Source: Roseateles_B sp041912595
Lineage (GTDB): Bacteria > Pseudomonadota > Gammaproteobacteria > Burkholderiales > Burkholderiaceae_C
Direction: 5' to 3'
Length of the DNA stretch: 64,000 nt
NCBI GenBank assembly: GCA_041912595.1
Contig: JAYRMR010000024.1
Location: forward strand, 10,910-74,909
Position 1 is the first letter of the stretch; each line of letters opens with the position of its first letter. The notes under the pieces are model-generated. The model did not search any database, had not been told where the DNA came from, and saw only the letters and a list, made by a program, of their open reading frames with translations. Made by a program: the position numbers and the translations under genes. Shown piece by piece: positions 17,176-25,861 of this stretch.

Positions 17176-17780
17176 ATGCCAGGGATCCCCAAGTGCCCGT
17201 CCTGCCCCCGGGCGACGAGCTGTCCATCCAGCGTCATGACGACCTGTTCGAGGCCGCCCAGATCGACGCGGTACAGGCCTTCTTCGAGGAGGAGGTGCGC
17301 TGGACCTACGGCTGGCGTTCGGTGAATGGCGTGAATCCGCTCTCGCACTGGAACCATGACTTCCTGAAGACCCGCAAGAACAACCAGCAGGACCAGACGC
17401 AGCGGCTGGCCGCCGACCCGGCCCTGCAGGCCGTGGCGGCCCTCTGGGACACGGTGCAGCGCCGCTGCCTGCCCGGCCATGCGCTGCTGCGCTGCTATGC
17501 CAACGCCCACACCTACGGCGTGGAGGGCTACCCGCATGTGGACTCCCCGGCGCCGGGCCAGAAGACGGTGGTCATCTACCTGAACCCGCGCTGGCAGCCG
17601 GACTGGGCCGGCGAGACGGTCTTCTTCAATGCCGATGGGGACATCGTCCATGCCGTCCTGCCGCGACCCGGGCGGGCGGTGATCTTCGATGGATCCATCC
17701 TGCACGCGGCGCGCGGGGTCTCGCGGATCTGCACCGCGGCGCGTGTGACCCTCATGTTCAAGGCGGGACGGTCATCGTGA
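17172..17780 (+). CDS. 2-oxoglutarate/Fe(II)-dependent oxygenase
   Basis: A 202-residue enzyme of the prolyl-4-hydroxylase-like double-stranded beta-helix type. The iron triad is visible: His122 and Asp124 in GYPHVDSP, and His178 in GSILHAARG. Arg185 or Arg191 further on is placed to bind 2-oxoglutarate. It should hydroxylate a substrate using O2. It is coupled to the adaptor gene upstream and stands 43 bp before the double-glycine precursor, so the precursor peptide is the obvious candidate substrate; this is inference. No signal peptide, so it acts in the cytoplasm before export. Confidence 0.85.
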   Translation: MNARDPQVPVLPPGDELSIQRHDDLFEAAQIDAVQAFFEEEVRWTYGWRSVNGVNPLSHWNHDFLKTRKNNQQDQTQRLAADPALQAVAALWDTVQRRCLPGHALLRCYANAHTYGVEGYPHVDSPAPGQKTVVIYLNPRWQPDWAGETVFFNADGDIVHAVLPRPGRAVIFDGSILHAARGVSRICTAARVTLMFKAGRSS

Positions 17781-17823
17781 CCGATCCGCGGACTTCATCC
17801 ATTCACTACAGGGAGGACTGACG

Positions 17824-18258
17824 ATGAGCAACGAAAAGAAGAGGCATTCGACGTACTGGGGAATGCAGGAGCTGAGTTTCGACGACACGCGATACATCAG
17901 CGGAGGCGACTGCGAGGACGGCGACGAGGTGACGCCGTGCCTGCCGAAGGTCACGATCAACGGGTCCAGAACCTACCAGGTCGAGTTCAGCAGCAACTTC
18001 CTGCCGCTGGGCTACTTCTTCCTGACCAGCGGGGGCGGCGGCGGCGGTTCGTCGGCCGCCGGGGATGGTGGCGTGCGCGACCTGCCGCAGCCCAAGAAGA
18101 AGGAGATCTGCGATGCCGTCGCGGACGAGACCGTTGCCGAGGTCAATCGCGCCAAGAAGGACGGCCGGATTCCCTTCGTGGCCCGGGGCTTCATCCCGAG
18201 CGACGAGGAGATTCGCAAGGAGGCCTTCCGTGTGTGCATGAAGGGCCTGGGAGGCTGA
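17824..18258 (+). CDS. Double-glycine-leader secreted peptide precursor
   Basis: A 144-residue protein preceded by a strong GGGAGGA site. Residues 14-28 (MQELSFDDTRYISGG) form a classical double-glycine leader: hydrophobic residues at -12 and -4 and Gly-Gly at 27-28, the cut site of C39 peptidases. The predicted mature part starts DCEDGDEVTPCLPKVTINGS and has a hydrophobic segment (about 57-68), a Gly-rich stretch (70-83), and a charged helical C-terminus. It has four Cys (30, 39, 96, 138). At 116 residues the mature part is large for a bacteriocin. The leader matches the C39 exporter encoded two genes downstream. Biological role unknown. Confidence 0.75.
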   Translation: MSNEKKRHSTYWGMQELSFDDTRYISGGDCEDGDEVTPCLPKVTINGSRTYQVEFSSNFLPLGYFFLTSGGGGGGSSAAGDGGVRDLPQPKKKEICDAVADETVAEVNRAKKDGRIPFVARGFIPSDEEIRKEAFRVCMKGLGG

Positions 18259-18262
18259 TGCC

Positions 18263-18838
18263 ATGCGGAACGTGACTCCATTCAAGGGCTGGCGCTCCGT
18301 CGGTCTGGTGCTGCTCGGCTGGCTGCTGGTCTGCCTGGCCGGCTGCGGGCCTCGTACACCCGCCCCGCTGGGGCAGGCGCTGCCTGTGTCGGCGTCCCTG
18401 GCCGGCCTGTGGCGGGTGCAGGCGGATGACGTGGGCGGCATCCGCGCGCAGGTGCTGAACGTCGAGGTCAGCAACGGCGAATTCGCGACCCTGCAATGGC
18501 AGCCCGAGGCCGCCGAGGGCCTGCCATCCGTGCGGGCCTACGTCCGGCAGTTGGGTGCGCAGCAGCTGCTGTTCGTCGAGACCGGCGATGCGCAGAAGGG
18601 CTACTACTTCGCGGCGCTGACGTCCGTGAGCGACCATGAGATCGTGCTGACCGCCCCCAACGAGAAGCGCCTGAAGAAGGCATCGAAGGCCCTGGGTGGC
18701 AAGCTGAAGTACCAGTCCCACTGGCTCCACCGGGAGGCCCATCTCGACAGCGGGCTGCTGGAGAAGATCCTCGAGCAGAAGTCCGGCGAGCTGTTCACCG
18801 ACGGCATCCGCATCCGCCTGCAGAAGGTGGTCCGCTGA
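18263..18838 (+). CDS. Hypothetical lipoprotein of the export locus
   Basis: A 191-residue lipoprotein: the signal peptide ends LLVCLAGC, so Cys28 should be lipidated. The mature part is mostly beta-strand at first (LAGLWRVQADDVGG, LNVEVSNGEFATLQW, QQLLFVETGDAQKGYYFAAL), with a charged helical end. No family recognised. It starts 4 bp after the precursor stop, so the two are very probably co-translated. That position would suit an immunity, chaperone or receptor role, but nothing in its sequence proves one. Confidence 0.7.
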   Translation: MRNVTPFKGWRSVGLVLLGWLLVCLAGCGPRTPAPLGQALPVSASLAGLWRVQADDVGGIRAQVLNVEVSNGEFATLQWQPEAAEGLPSVRAYVRQLGAQQLLFVETGDAQKGYYFAALTSVSDHEIVLTAPNEKRLKKASKALGGKLKYQSHWLHREAHLDSGLLEKILEQKSGELFTDGIRIRLQKVVR

Positions 18839-18855
18839 TCCTCGGGAGGCCGGCG

Positions 18856-18878
18856 GGGCGGGGGATCGAACCCCGCCC
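18856..18878. repeat. GC hairpin between lipoprotein and exporter
   Basis: GGGCGGGG and CCCCGCCC form an 8-bp stem around a 7-nt loop. There is no T-run. Placed between the precursor/lipoprotein pair and the exporter, it could lower read-through or stabilise the upstream mRNA so that more precursor than exporter is made. Confidence 0.55.
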
Positions 18879-18917
18879 GCGCCGTCCTGTTCCCTGCGCT
18901 TTCCACGGGCGATTTCC

Positions 18918-21074
18918 TTGAAGCAAGTGTTCCAGTCAGAGACCGGGGAGTGCGGTCTCGCCTGCCTCGCCACGGTTGCGAGTCATCACGGGAAGGCCCT
19001 GGGCCTGCCCCTGCTGCGCCAGCTCGCTGGCGGGCATTCGCGGGGCCTGACCATGGCCACGCTGATCACGGTGTCCGCCGGAATCGGCCTCTCCAGCCGG
19101 CCGCTGCGCGTGCCGCTGGAGGCGGTGGACCGGCTGCGCGTGCCCTGCATCCTGCACTGGGACCTGAGCCACTTCGTCGTGCTGCTGAAGGTCTCCCGGA
19201 CCTTCCGGGGCGAGCGCGTGGCCACGATCTTCGATCCGGCGGTCGGGCTGCGCCGCCTGAGCCTGGCGGCGCTGTCGCCGCATTTCTCGGGCATGGCGCT
19301 GGAGCTGTGGCCCGGCGAGTCCTTCCAGCGAGGCGGCGAGGCGGCGCGTCCGCCCTCGGTGCTCGCGCTGCTGGGGCCGGTGGCCGGCGCGTGGGGCGCC
19401 GTCGGGCAGCTGCTGTTCCTGACCCTGATCCTGGAGCTGCTGGCGCTGGGGTCGCCGCTGTTCAGCAAGTTTGTCATCGACGACGTCATCGGCGGCCACA
19501 TGACGGAGCTCCTGCTGCCGCTCACGGCCTGCTTTGCCGCGCTGCTGCTGACACAGACCGCCACCACCCTGCTGCGGGGCTGGCTGCTGATGCGCTGGAG
19601 CCAGGAACTGTCCCTGGGCTGGATGAGCCGGATCCTGAATCATCTGGTCCGCCTGCCGATGCGCTATTTCGATGCGCGGGGCTCCGGCGAGGTGCTCAGC
19701 CGACTCGGCAGCGCCGGGACGATCCAGTCGGTGCTCACCGGCATCGCGCTGGGCTCCCTGTTCGATGTGGTCGTGCTCTCGGCGGCCTTCGCGATGATGG
19801 TCGGCCTGAGCCCCTCGCTGTCGGTCGCCGTCGTCGTCCCCATCCTGCTGTACCTGGCGCTCAAGGCGCTGACCTTCCCCTACTTCGAGGCTGCCGCACG
19901 CGAGCGGCTGATGCTGGCCAGCCGCGAGAGCCAGTTCCTTCTGGAGATCGTCCGCTCGATGATGCCCATCAAGCTGTTCTCCAGGGAGGCGGACCGCATC
20001 TCCCGCTGGCAGAACCTGCGCCAGGCGGTGCAGAACCGGGACCTCCGGACGGAGAACTTCACGCTTGTCTATCACGGCGGCGTCGTGCTGATCTTCGGCG
20101 TGCAGGGCCTGTTCATCTTCCACTTCGGCGCGACGTCCGTGCTGGCTGGGCAGATGACGCTGGGCTTCCTCATGGCCTTCTCCGCCTACGCGGCCACCTT
20201 CGGCAACCGCCTGGTGGCGGTGATCGACGCCATCCTGGGCTTCCGCATGCTGGCCGTGCATGGCGAGCGCCTGTCCGACATCCTGCTGGAGGCGCCCGAA
20301 CCTGGGCCGGCCACGCGCGCTGCCCAGGCGCCGCTGGCGAGCCTCCAACTGCAAGGCGTCGGCTACCAGTATGCGAGGGACGGGCAGCCGGTGCTGCGCG
20401 ATCTGGACCTGACGCTGGCGCCGAAGCAGTGCATCGGCCTCAAGGGTGCGAGCGGTGCGGGCAAGTCCACGCTGGCCCGGCTGATGCTCGGGCTGGTGCG
20501 ACCCACCCACGGCGTCATCCGTCTGAACGACGATGTCATGGATGAGGGCATGGCCCGGGCCTGGCGCACGCAGGTCGCTGCGGTCACGCAGGACGACACG
20601 CTGCTGGCCGGAACGCTCCTGGAGAACATCGCCTTCTTCGATGCCGACGTGGACGCCGCGCGTGTCGAGTGGGCCGCGCGGATGGCGGCCATCCATGACG
20701 ACATCGCCCGGATGCCCATGGGCTACCGGACCGTGATCGGCGAGTCGGCGCGCACGCTGTCCGGCGGTCAGCGGCAGCGCCTGCTCATCGCGCGGGCGCT
20801 GTACAAGCGTGCGGACATCCTGATCCTGGACGAGGCCACCAGCCACCTGGACGTGGACACGGAGCTGGAGATCATGGCCAGGATCCGTGCCTTGCCGTGC
20901 TGCGTCGTGGTGATCACGCACCGGCCGCAGGTGCTGGCGCTGCTGGAGACCTGCTACGAGCTGCGCGACGGCACCTTGCGTCCCTTGCCGGCCGCCGAGC
21001 CTGCCGCGCCGCCGGCCCGCGCCATCGACATGCCGCGACGACCGGGGGTGTCGCTGCAGGCGGCAGGAGGCTGA
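18918..21074 (+). CDS. C39 peptidase-containing ABC exporter (PCAT)
   Basis: A 718-residue protein combining protease, membrane and ATPase domains. Residues 1-130 are a C39 peptidase with all key residues: Gln6, Cys12 in ECGLAC, His85 and Asp106. Residues about 155-430 are the six-helix exporter domain. The ATPase follows, with Walker A GASGAGKST, signature LSGGQRQRL and Walker B ILILDEATSHLD. Such proteins cut double-glycine leaders and pump the peptide out in one step. The start is TTG at 18918 or GTG at 18927, both with weak ribosome sites. The substrate should be the GG-leader protein encoded upstream. Confidence 0.92.
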   Translation: MKQVFQSETGECGLACLATVASHHGKALGLPLLRQLAGGHSRGLTMATLITVSAGIGLSSRPLRVPLEAVDRLRVPCILHWDLSHFVVLLKVSRTFRGERVATIFDPAVGLRRLSLAALSPHFSGMALELWPGESFQRGGEAARPPSVLALLGPVAGAWGAVGQLLFLTLILELLALGSPLFSKFVIDDVIGGHMTELLLPLTACFAALLLTQTATTLLRGWLLMRWSQELSLGWMSRILNHLVRLPMRYFDARGSGEVLSRLGSAGTIQSVLTGIALGSLFDVVVLSAAFAMMVGLSPSLSVAVVVPILLYLALKALTFPYFEAAARERLMLASRESQFLLEIVRSMMPIKLFSREADRISRWQNLRQAVQNRDLRTENFTLVYHGGVVLIFGVQGLFIFHFGATSVLAGQMTLGFLMAFSAYAATFGNRLVAVIDAILGFRMLAVHGERLSDILLEAPEPGPATRAAQAPLASLQLQGVGYQYARDGQPVLRDLDLTLAPKQCIGLKGASGAGKSTLARLMLGLVRPTHGVIRLNDDVMDEGMARAWRTQVAAVTQDDTLLAGTLLENIAFFDADVDAARVEWAARMAAIHDDIARMPMGYRTVIGESARTLSGGQRQRLLIARALYKRADILILDEATSHLDVDTELEIMARIRALPCCVVVITHRPQVLALLETCYELRDGTLRPLPAAEPAAPPARAIDMPRRPGVSLQAAGG

Positions 21075-21077
21075 GCC

Positions 21078-22310
21078 ATGAAGACATCTGCTGCCCCGGC
21101 ACCCGTCCGCCGCCCGTCGGCTCGCGCTCTGCGGGCCGTCCTGGCCGGGGCCGTGGCGCTGCTGGCTCTGCTGCTGGCTCTGCTGCTGGCGCCTGCGGAC
21201 TCTCCGCCGGCGCCGCCCCCCTCGCAGCCCAGTCGCCAGGCGCCGCTGGCCTCCGTGGCCGACGCCGTCCCGGTCCCGGCGCCGGTACCCGCGAGCGCCG
21301 CGTCGTCCCCGGGCCGCTCTGCGCAGGGGCTGCTGTGCGCCCGGGAGGACGGCGGGGACGTTGACCCGGCCGCCCAGGTCGCCCCGCAGGATCTGGATAC
21401 GGCGTTCGCCGAGGCCGCGCGTCGCGCAGCGACACGGCTGCAGGCTGCGAGGGGTGAGCTGGGGCAGGCCTTCGGACAGTTCCTCGGAGCGTGGGACCGT
21501 CGGCAGATGGCGGTCCGGCAGTACCAGCAGGGCGTCCCAGGCTGCGCGGCGAACGCGCAGTGCCAGGACGAGGCGGACCGGGTGGGGGAGTCGGCCTATG
21601 TGCTGGCCCTGTCGCCGCTGGTGAAGCGGGCCCAGGAAGGCCGGGACGCCCGCGTCTATGGCCTGGCCTACTCCGCCTGCTTCGGGGTCCCGAAGGCCCG
21701 GCGGGCGGGGTCCGGCTGCGACAGCCTCTCGGCGGAAGGCTGGCAGTTCCGGGATGCGGGTTCCCTGGAGGCGCAGGTCGCGCGGCTGTATGAGGCGCAC
21801 ATGGCCGATCAGGCCGGGGCGCTCGAGGAGGGCTACTTCCAGATGAGCCAGCGGCCTGCGCTGCCGATGCCCCGGTCCCCGTTCGGCTGGTTGGCGGAGG
21901 TGCCCGAGTTCGCGGCGCTGGACGATTCGGTTCAGGGAGTCATCTACACGAAGCTCATGATGGACATGCCGCGCCCCCGGCTCGAGACGCTGCTGCTGTC
22001 GCACTGCACGAAGCCCGCCATGGAGGCGCCCGCCCGGCAGCAGGTCTGCCAGACGCTGGCCCGGTCCGTGATCGCCTCGCCCCAGGATCTGCGGGTGTCG
22101 CTGGCGGCGGTAGAGATCGTCAGGCGGCTCGGCACGCCGGACGAGCAGACGCGGGCCCTGGCGCGAGAGCTCAGCGCCGTCGAGCGGCGGATGGCGCGGG
22201 CCTTCGGCGCCCGGGACCGCATGCCCTGCGCCACCTTCCAGCGCTTTGCCGGCACTCAGCGGCAGGCCTGGCAGCGGGGCGAGCTGGCGGCCTACCGCGA
22301 GCTGCCGTGA
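21078..22310 (+). CDS. Membrane-anchored hypothetical protein of the export locus
   Basis: A 410-residue protein beginning 3 bp after the exporter stop. One N-terminal membrane helix (about 20-42, Leu/Ala-rich) is followed by a Pro/Ala/Ser-rich linker to about residue 85. The remaining 320 residues are a mostly helical domain facing the periplasm, with eight or nine Cys residues that could form disulfides. No family recognised. Because it closes the operon, it is likely needed for folding, processing or use of the exported peptide; this is inference from position only. Confidence 0.7.
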   Translation: MKTSAAPAPVRRPSARALRAVLAGAVALLALLLALLLAPADSPPAPPPSQPSRQAPLASVADAVPVPAPVPASAASSPGRSAQGLLCAREDGGDVDPAAQVAPQDLDTAFAEAARRAATRLQAARGELGQAFGQFLGAWDRRQMAVRQYQQGVPGCAANAQCQDEADRVGESAYVLALSPLVKRAQEGRDARVYGLAYSACFGVPKARRAGSGCDSLSAEGWQFRDAGSLEAQVARLYEAHMADQAGALEEGYFQMSQRPALPMPRSPFGWLAEVPEFAALDDSVQGVIYTKLMMDMPRPRLETLLLSHCTKPAMEAPARQQVCQTLARSVIASPQDLRVSLAAVEIVRRLGTPDEQTRALARELSAVERRMARAFGARDRMPCATFQRFAGTQRQAWQRGELAAYRELP

Positions 22311-22332
22311 TCGTGCCGACGTTCAGATCACG
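22306..22332. terminator. Weak convergent stem-loop
   Basis: CGTGATC and GATCACG form a 7-bp inverted repeat with a 13-nt loop that spans both stop codons of two convergent genes. No T-run on either side, so any terminator role is uncertain. Confidence 0.3.
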
Positions 22333-23471
22333 TTGAGCTCACGGTAGACCTCGCCGCGCAGCAGGCGGTCCGCGCCGAGCGGTGAGAGGTCGAGGGTCTC
22401 GTAGCGTCCCGTGGCGATCCATTCCGCCAGCCCGCGCCCGATGCCCGGCGCGTGCTGCAGCCCGTGCCCGGAGAAGCCGCAGGCCATCAGCAGGCGTTCC
22501 TGACCCGGCCAGGGGCCGACGAGGCCGTTGTGGTCGACGTCGTTCATCTCGTAATAGCCGGCCCAGCTGCGCTCCTGACGCAGGGTGGCAAAACCTGGCA
22601 CCCGCTCGGCCAGCGCCGGCCACAGGCGCTCCTCGAAGAGATCGGCCTGCGGGTCCAGCGGCAGGTCGGGGGCGTCGTCGCCCAGCGGAGGGCCGCCGCA
22701 GATGAACTGGCCGGGGCCCTCGGGGCGGAACCACAGCCCGGAGGGATCGATGACCAGCGGGCACCCGGCGGCGGGCTCCGGCGTGCGGAAGGCGTAGACG
22801 CTGCGCCGGCGGGCGCTCACGGGCAGGGCGATGCCGGCCGTGGCCGCCAGCGGGGCGGACCAGGCGCCGCCGGCCAGCACGAGGCGCTCGGCCTGGAGCC
22901 GGGCACCGCCGGCCGTGCGCACGCCGGTGATCTGCCCGGTGCCGTCCGCCTCGAAGCGGATCGCCTCGTCCTTGACGTAGTGCACCCCCGCGGCCTGCGC
23001 CCGCTGCTTCAGCGACTGCAGCAGGCCCCAGCCGTCGAACCAGCCCTCGCCGCTGCGGCCCCAGCTGCCGAGGGCCAGGTCTTGCGTCGCCAGCCAGGGG
23101 AAGCGGCGCTGCAGCTCGGCCGGGCTCAGCAGCGCGACGTCGGCCCCCTGCGCGCGCTGGATCGCGTGCAAGGCCTCCTGCTGCGCCGCACCTTCGGGCG
23201 GGATCAGGTAGAGATAGCCCTGCTCGACCAGCGCCGCCTGCGGCCCGGCGGCGCGCAGCACCTCCAGGCCGTGCAGGGAGAGGGCGATGTTGAGGGGCGT
23301 GGAGAACTGCTGGCGGATCGAGGCCGCCGAACGGGCCGACGAGGCCCGCTCATACGTGGGATCCCGCTCCAGCACGGTGATGCGGCCGCGCCAGTCGGGG
23401 CGCTCGGCCAGGCAGGCCGCCACGGCACTGCCCAGCGCGCCGCCGCCAATGATCAGCAGCGTGTCCTGCAT
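22323..23471 (-). CDS. FAD-dependent amine/amino-acid oxidoreductase (DAO family)
   Basis: A 382-residue flavoenzyme of the glycine oxidase/sarcosine oxidase superfamily. The dinucleotide-binding motif is IIGGGALGSAVAACLAE at the N-terminus. The middle contains the substrate domain (GLWFRPEGPGQFICGG), and the end has the second FAD segment GFSGHGLQHAPGIGRGLAEWI. It should oxidise an amine or amino acid with transfer of electrons to FAD. Substrate unknown. It runs convergent to the export locus and is upstream-coupled to the thioesterase gene, whose stop lies 13 bp before its ATG. Confidence 0.88.
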   Translation of the reverse strand: MQDTLLIIGGGALGSAVAACLAERPDWRGRITVLERDPTYERASSARSAASIRQQFSTPLNIALSLHGLEVLRAAGPQAALVEQGYLYLIPPEGAAQQEALHAIQRAQGADVALLSPAELQRRFPWLATQDLALGSWGRSGEGWFDGWGLLQSLKQRAQAAGVHYVKDEAIRFEADGTGQITGVRTAGGARLQAERLVLAGGAWSAPLAATAGIALPVSARRRSVYAFRTPEPAAGCPLVIDPSGLWFRPEGPGQFICGGPPLGDDAPDLPLDPQADLFEERLWPALAERVPGFATLRQERSWAGYYEMNDVDHNGLVGPWPGQERLLMACGFSGHGLQHAPGIGRGLAEWIATGRYETLDLSPLGADRLLRGEVYRELNVI

Positions 23472-23484
23472 GGGGCGGGCGGGG

Positions 23485-23925
23485 TCAGTCCTCGATGCTG
23501 AAGGGGCGCGACTTGCCGTCCTTGTCGATGGCGACGTAGGTCAGCTGCGCCTCGGTCACCTTGACCACGTGCGGGCTGGCCGGGTTGCGCTCGGCGATCA
23601 CCTCGACCTGCACGGTGACGGAGGTCCGGCCCACGCGCACGACCTGGGCGTAGAAGGAGAGCAGGTCCCCGATGGACACGGGCTGCTTGAACAGGAACTC
23701 CTTCACCGCCACGGTGGCGATGCGCCCGCGCGAGAGGCGGGCCGGCAGGATGGAGCCGGCGATGTCCACCTGGGCCATGATCCAGCCGCCGAAGACGTCG
23801 CCGTTGTGGTTGGCATCCGCGGGCATGGGCATCACGCGCAGCACCAGCTCGCGGGGCCAGACACGGGCGTCGGGGGCGGGAGCAGCGCTGGGGGCGGGGG
23901 CCAGGGGGCTTTGGGTGTCGGGCAT
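23485..23925 (-). CDS. Acyl-CoA thioesterase (YciA-like)
   Basis: A 146-residue single hotdog protein. The family motif NHNGDVFGGWIMAQVDIAGS holds the catalytic Asp in the long helix; TVAVKEFLFKQPVSIGD follows, and the C-terminal strands carry VTEAQLTYVAID. This is the YciA/acyl-CoA hydrolase type, which acts on a wide range of acyl-CoAs. Start 23925 chosen over a longer frame because the upstream residues do not align with the family. In the same direction as the FAD oxidoreductase that follows. Confidence 0.85.
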   Translation of the reverse strand: MPDTQSPLAPAPSAAPAPDARVWPRELVLRVMPMPADANHNGDVFGGWIMAQVDIAGSILPARLSRGRIATVAVKEFLFKQPVSIGDLLSFYAQVVRVGRTSVTVQVEVIAERNPASPHVVKVTEAQLTYVAIDKDGKSRPFSIED

Positions 23926-23977
23926 GGTGGGTGATCGGGACAGCAGTGACAATGCGGACCATTCTCTCCCTATCACC

Positions 23978-25819
23978 ATGCGCCGTCATCCTTCTGTCAC
24001 GACTTCTGCCTCTCCCTCGCACGCAGGCTCGTCCGCGGGCCGCGCGCCGTCGCTGAACACCGCCGTCACGGGGGACTGGGGCACGGTGGCCAAGCTGATG
24101 CCCTATCTGTGGCACTACCGCTGGCGGGTGGGGCTGGCGCTCGGCTTCATGCTCGCGGCCAAGCTGGCGAATGTGGGCGTGCCGCTGCTGCTCAAGGAGC
24201 TGGTCGACAGCCTGAGCCGCAAGCCCGGCTCGCCGGAGTCGATGCTGGTGGTGCCGGTGGGCCTGCTCCTGGCCTACGGCCTGCTGCGGCTGTCCACCTC
24301 GCTCTTCACCGAGCTGCGCGAGCTGGTCTTCGCCAAGGCCACCGAAGGCACCTCGCGCGCCATCTCGCTGCAGGTCTTCCGGCACCTGCACGACCTCTCC
24401 CTGCGCTTCCACCTCGAGCGCCAGACCGGCGGCATGACGCGCGACATCGAGCGCGGCACCCGCGCCGTGCACTCGCTGATCTCCTATTCGCTCTACAGCA
24501 TCCTGCCCACGCTGATCGAGGTGGTGCTCGTGCTGACCCTGCTCGGCGTGAAGTTCGATGCCGTCTTCGCGCTCATCACCATCGCCGCGCTCGTCATCTA
24601 CATCGCCTTCACCGTCTACGTGACCGAGTGGCGCACGCAGTTCCGCAAGCAGCTCAACGAGCTCGATTCCGTGGCGCACAGCAAGGCCATCGACTCCCTG
24701 CTGAACTACGAGACCGTCAAGTACTTCAACAACGAGGACTTCGAGGCCCGCCGCTACAACGAGAGCCTGGAGAAGCTGCGCCGCGCCCAGCTGAAGTCGC
24801 AGAGCACGCTGTCCATGCTCAACACGGGCCAGCAGCTGATCATCGCGCTGGCCCTCGTGGCCATGCTGTGGCGCGCCACGCAGGGCGTCGTGGCCGGGCA
24901 CATGAGCCTCGGGGACCTGGTGATGGTCAACGCCTTCATGATCCAGCTCTACATCCCGCTGAACTTCCTGGGCGTGATCTACCGCGAGATCAAGCAGAGC
25001 CTGACCGACCTCGAGAAGATGTTCCAGCTGCTCTCCCGCGAGCGCGAGGTGGCGGATGCGCCGGAAGCGCCCGCGCTGGAGGTGCCGCACGGCGCGGTGC
25101 GCTTCGAGGACGTGCGCTTCGCCTATGACCCCGAGCGGCCCATCCTGCATGGCATCAGCTTCGAGATCCCGGCCGGCAGGAAGGTCGCGGTGGTGGGCCC
25201 CAGCGGCTCGGGCAAGAGCACGCTGGCGCGCCTGCTGTACCGCTTCTACGACGTCGATGGCGGCTGCATCCGCATCGACGGCCAGGACATCCGTGCCGTG
25301 CAGCAGGGCTCCGTGCGCCGCGCCATCGGCATCGTGCCGCAGGACACGGTGCTCTTCAACGACAGCATCGCCTACAACATCGGCTACGGCCAACCCGGCG
25401 CCACGCAGGACGAGATCGAGGCGGCGGCGAAGGCGGCCCACATCCACGGCTTCATCGCCGCCACACCCAAGGGCTACGAGACCACCGTGGGCGAGCGCGG
25501 GCTCAAGCTCTCGGGCGGTGAGAAGCAGCGCGTGGCCATCGCCCGCACGCTGCTGAAGAACCCGCCGATCCTGATCTTCGACGAAGCCACCTCGGCGCTG
25601 GACTCCAGCAACGAGCGCGCCATCCAGGCCGAGCTGGAGGCCGCCGCGCAGAACAAGACCGTGCTGGTGATCGCGCACCGGCTGTCCACGGTCGTCGATG
25701 CCCACGAGATCCTCGTGATGGAGCAGGGCCGCATCATCGAGCGCGGCACGCACGCCGATCTGCTGGCGCAGCAGGGCCGCTATGCCCGCATGTGGGCGCT
25801 GCAGCAGGCCGCCCATTGA
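23978..25819 (+). CDS. Atm1/HMT-type ABC exporter
   Basis: A 613-residue half-transporter. A short N-terminal tail precedes six membrane helices (about 55-330). The ATPase domain has Walker A GPSGSGKST, signature LSGGEKQRVAIAR and Walker B ILIFDEATSALD, with HRLST as the switch His. The phrase YNIGYGQPGAT after the Q-loop and the helix-2 region QTGGMTRDIERGTR are characteristic of the Atm1/heavy-metal-tolerance branch, which exports glutathione-linked sulfur or metal compounds. Start 23978 chosen as the ATG close to the divergent thioesterase. Confidence 0.9.
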   Translation: MRRHPSVTTSASPSHAGSSAGRAPSLNTAVTGDWGTVAKLMPYLWHYRWRVGLALGFMLAAKLANVGVPLLLKELVDSLSRKPGSPESMLVVPVGLLLAYGLLRLSTSLFTELRELVFAKATEGTSRAISLQVFRHLHDLSLRFHLERQTGGMTRDIERGTRAVHSLISYSLYSILPTLIEVVLVLTLLGVKFDAVFALITIAALVIYIAFTVYVTEWRTQFRKQLNELDSVAHSKAIDSLLNYETVKYFNNEDFEARRYNESLEKLRRAQLKSQSTLSMLNTGQQLIIALALVAMLWRATQGVVAGHMSLGDLVMVNAFMIQLYIPLNFLGVIYREIKQSLTDLEKMFQLLSREREVADAPEAPALEVPHGAVRFEDVRFAYDPERPILHGISFEIPAGRKVAVVGPSGSGKSTLARLLYRFYDVDGGCIRIDGQDIRAVQQGSVRRAIGIVPQDTVLFNDSIAYNIGYGQPGATQDEIEAAAKAAHIHGFIAATPKGYETTVGERGLKLSGGEKQRVAIARTLLKNPPILIFDEATSALDSSNERAIQAELEAAAQNKTVLVIAHRLSTVVDAHEILVMEQGRIIERGTHADLLAQQGRYARMWALQQAAH

Positions 25820-25861
25820 TCCCCTGATCCCACTTCCGGACCCCTTCGCTACACTGCCCCC

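Noticed and set aside
17824..18258. Calling the GG-leader protein a class II bacteriocin
   Set aside because: The mature part of 116 residues with four widely spaced Cys is too large and unlike the family; only the leader and exporter support secretion.
18856..18890. A sequence resembling a tRNA T-arm (reverse strand reads GGGTTCGATCCCC)
   Set aside because: No D-arm, anticodon arm or acceptor stem can be built around it; the match is a by-product of a GC hairpin.
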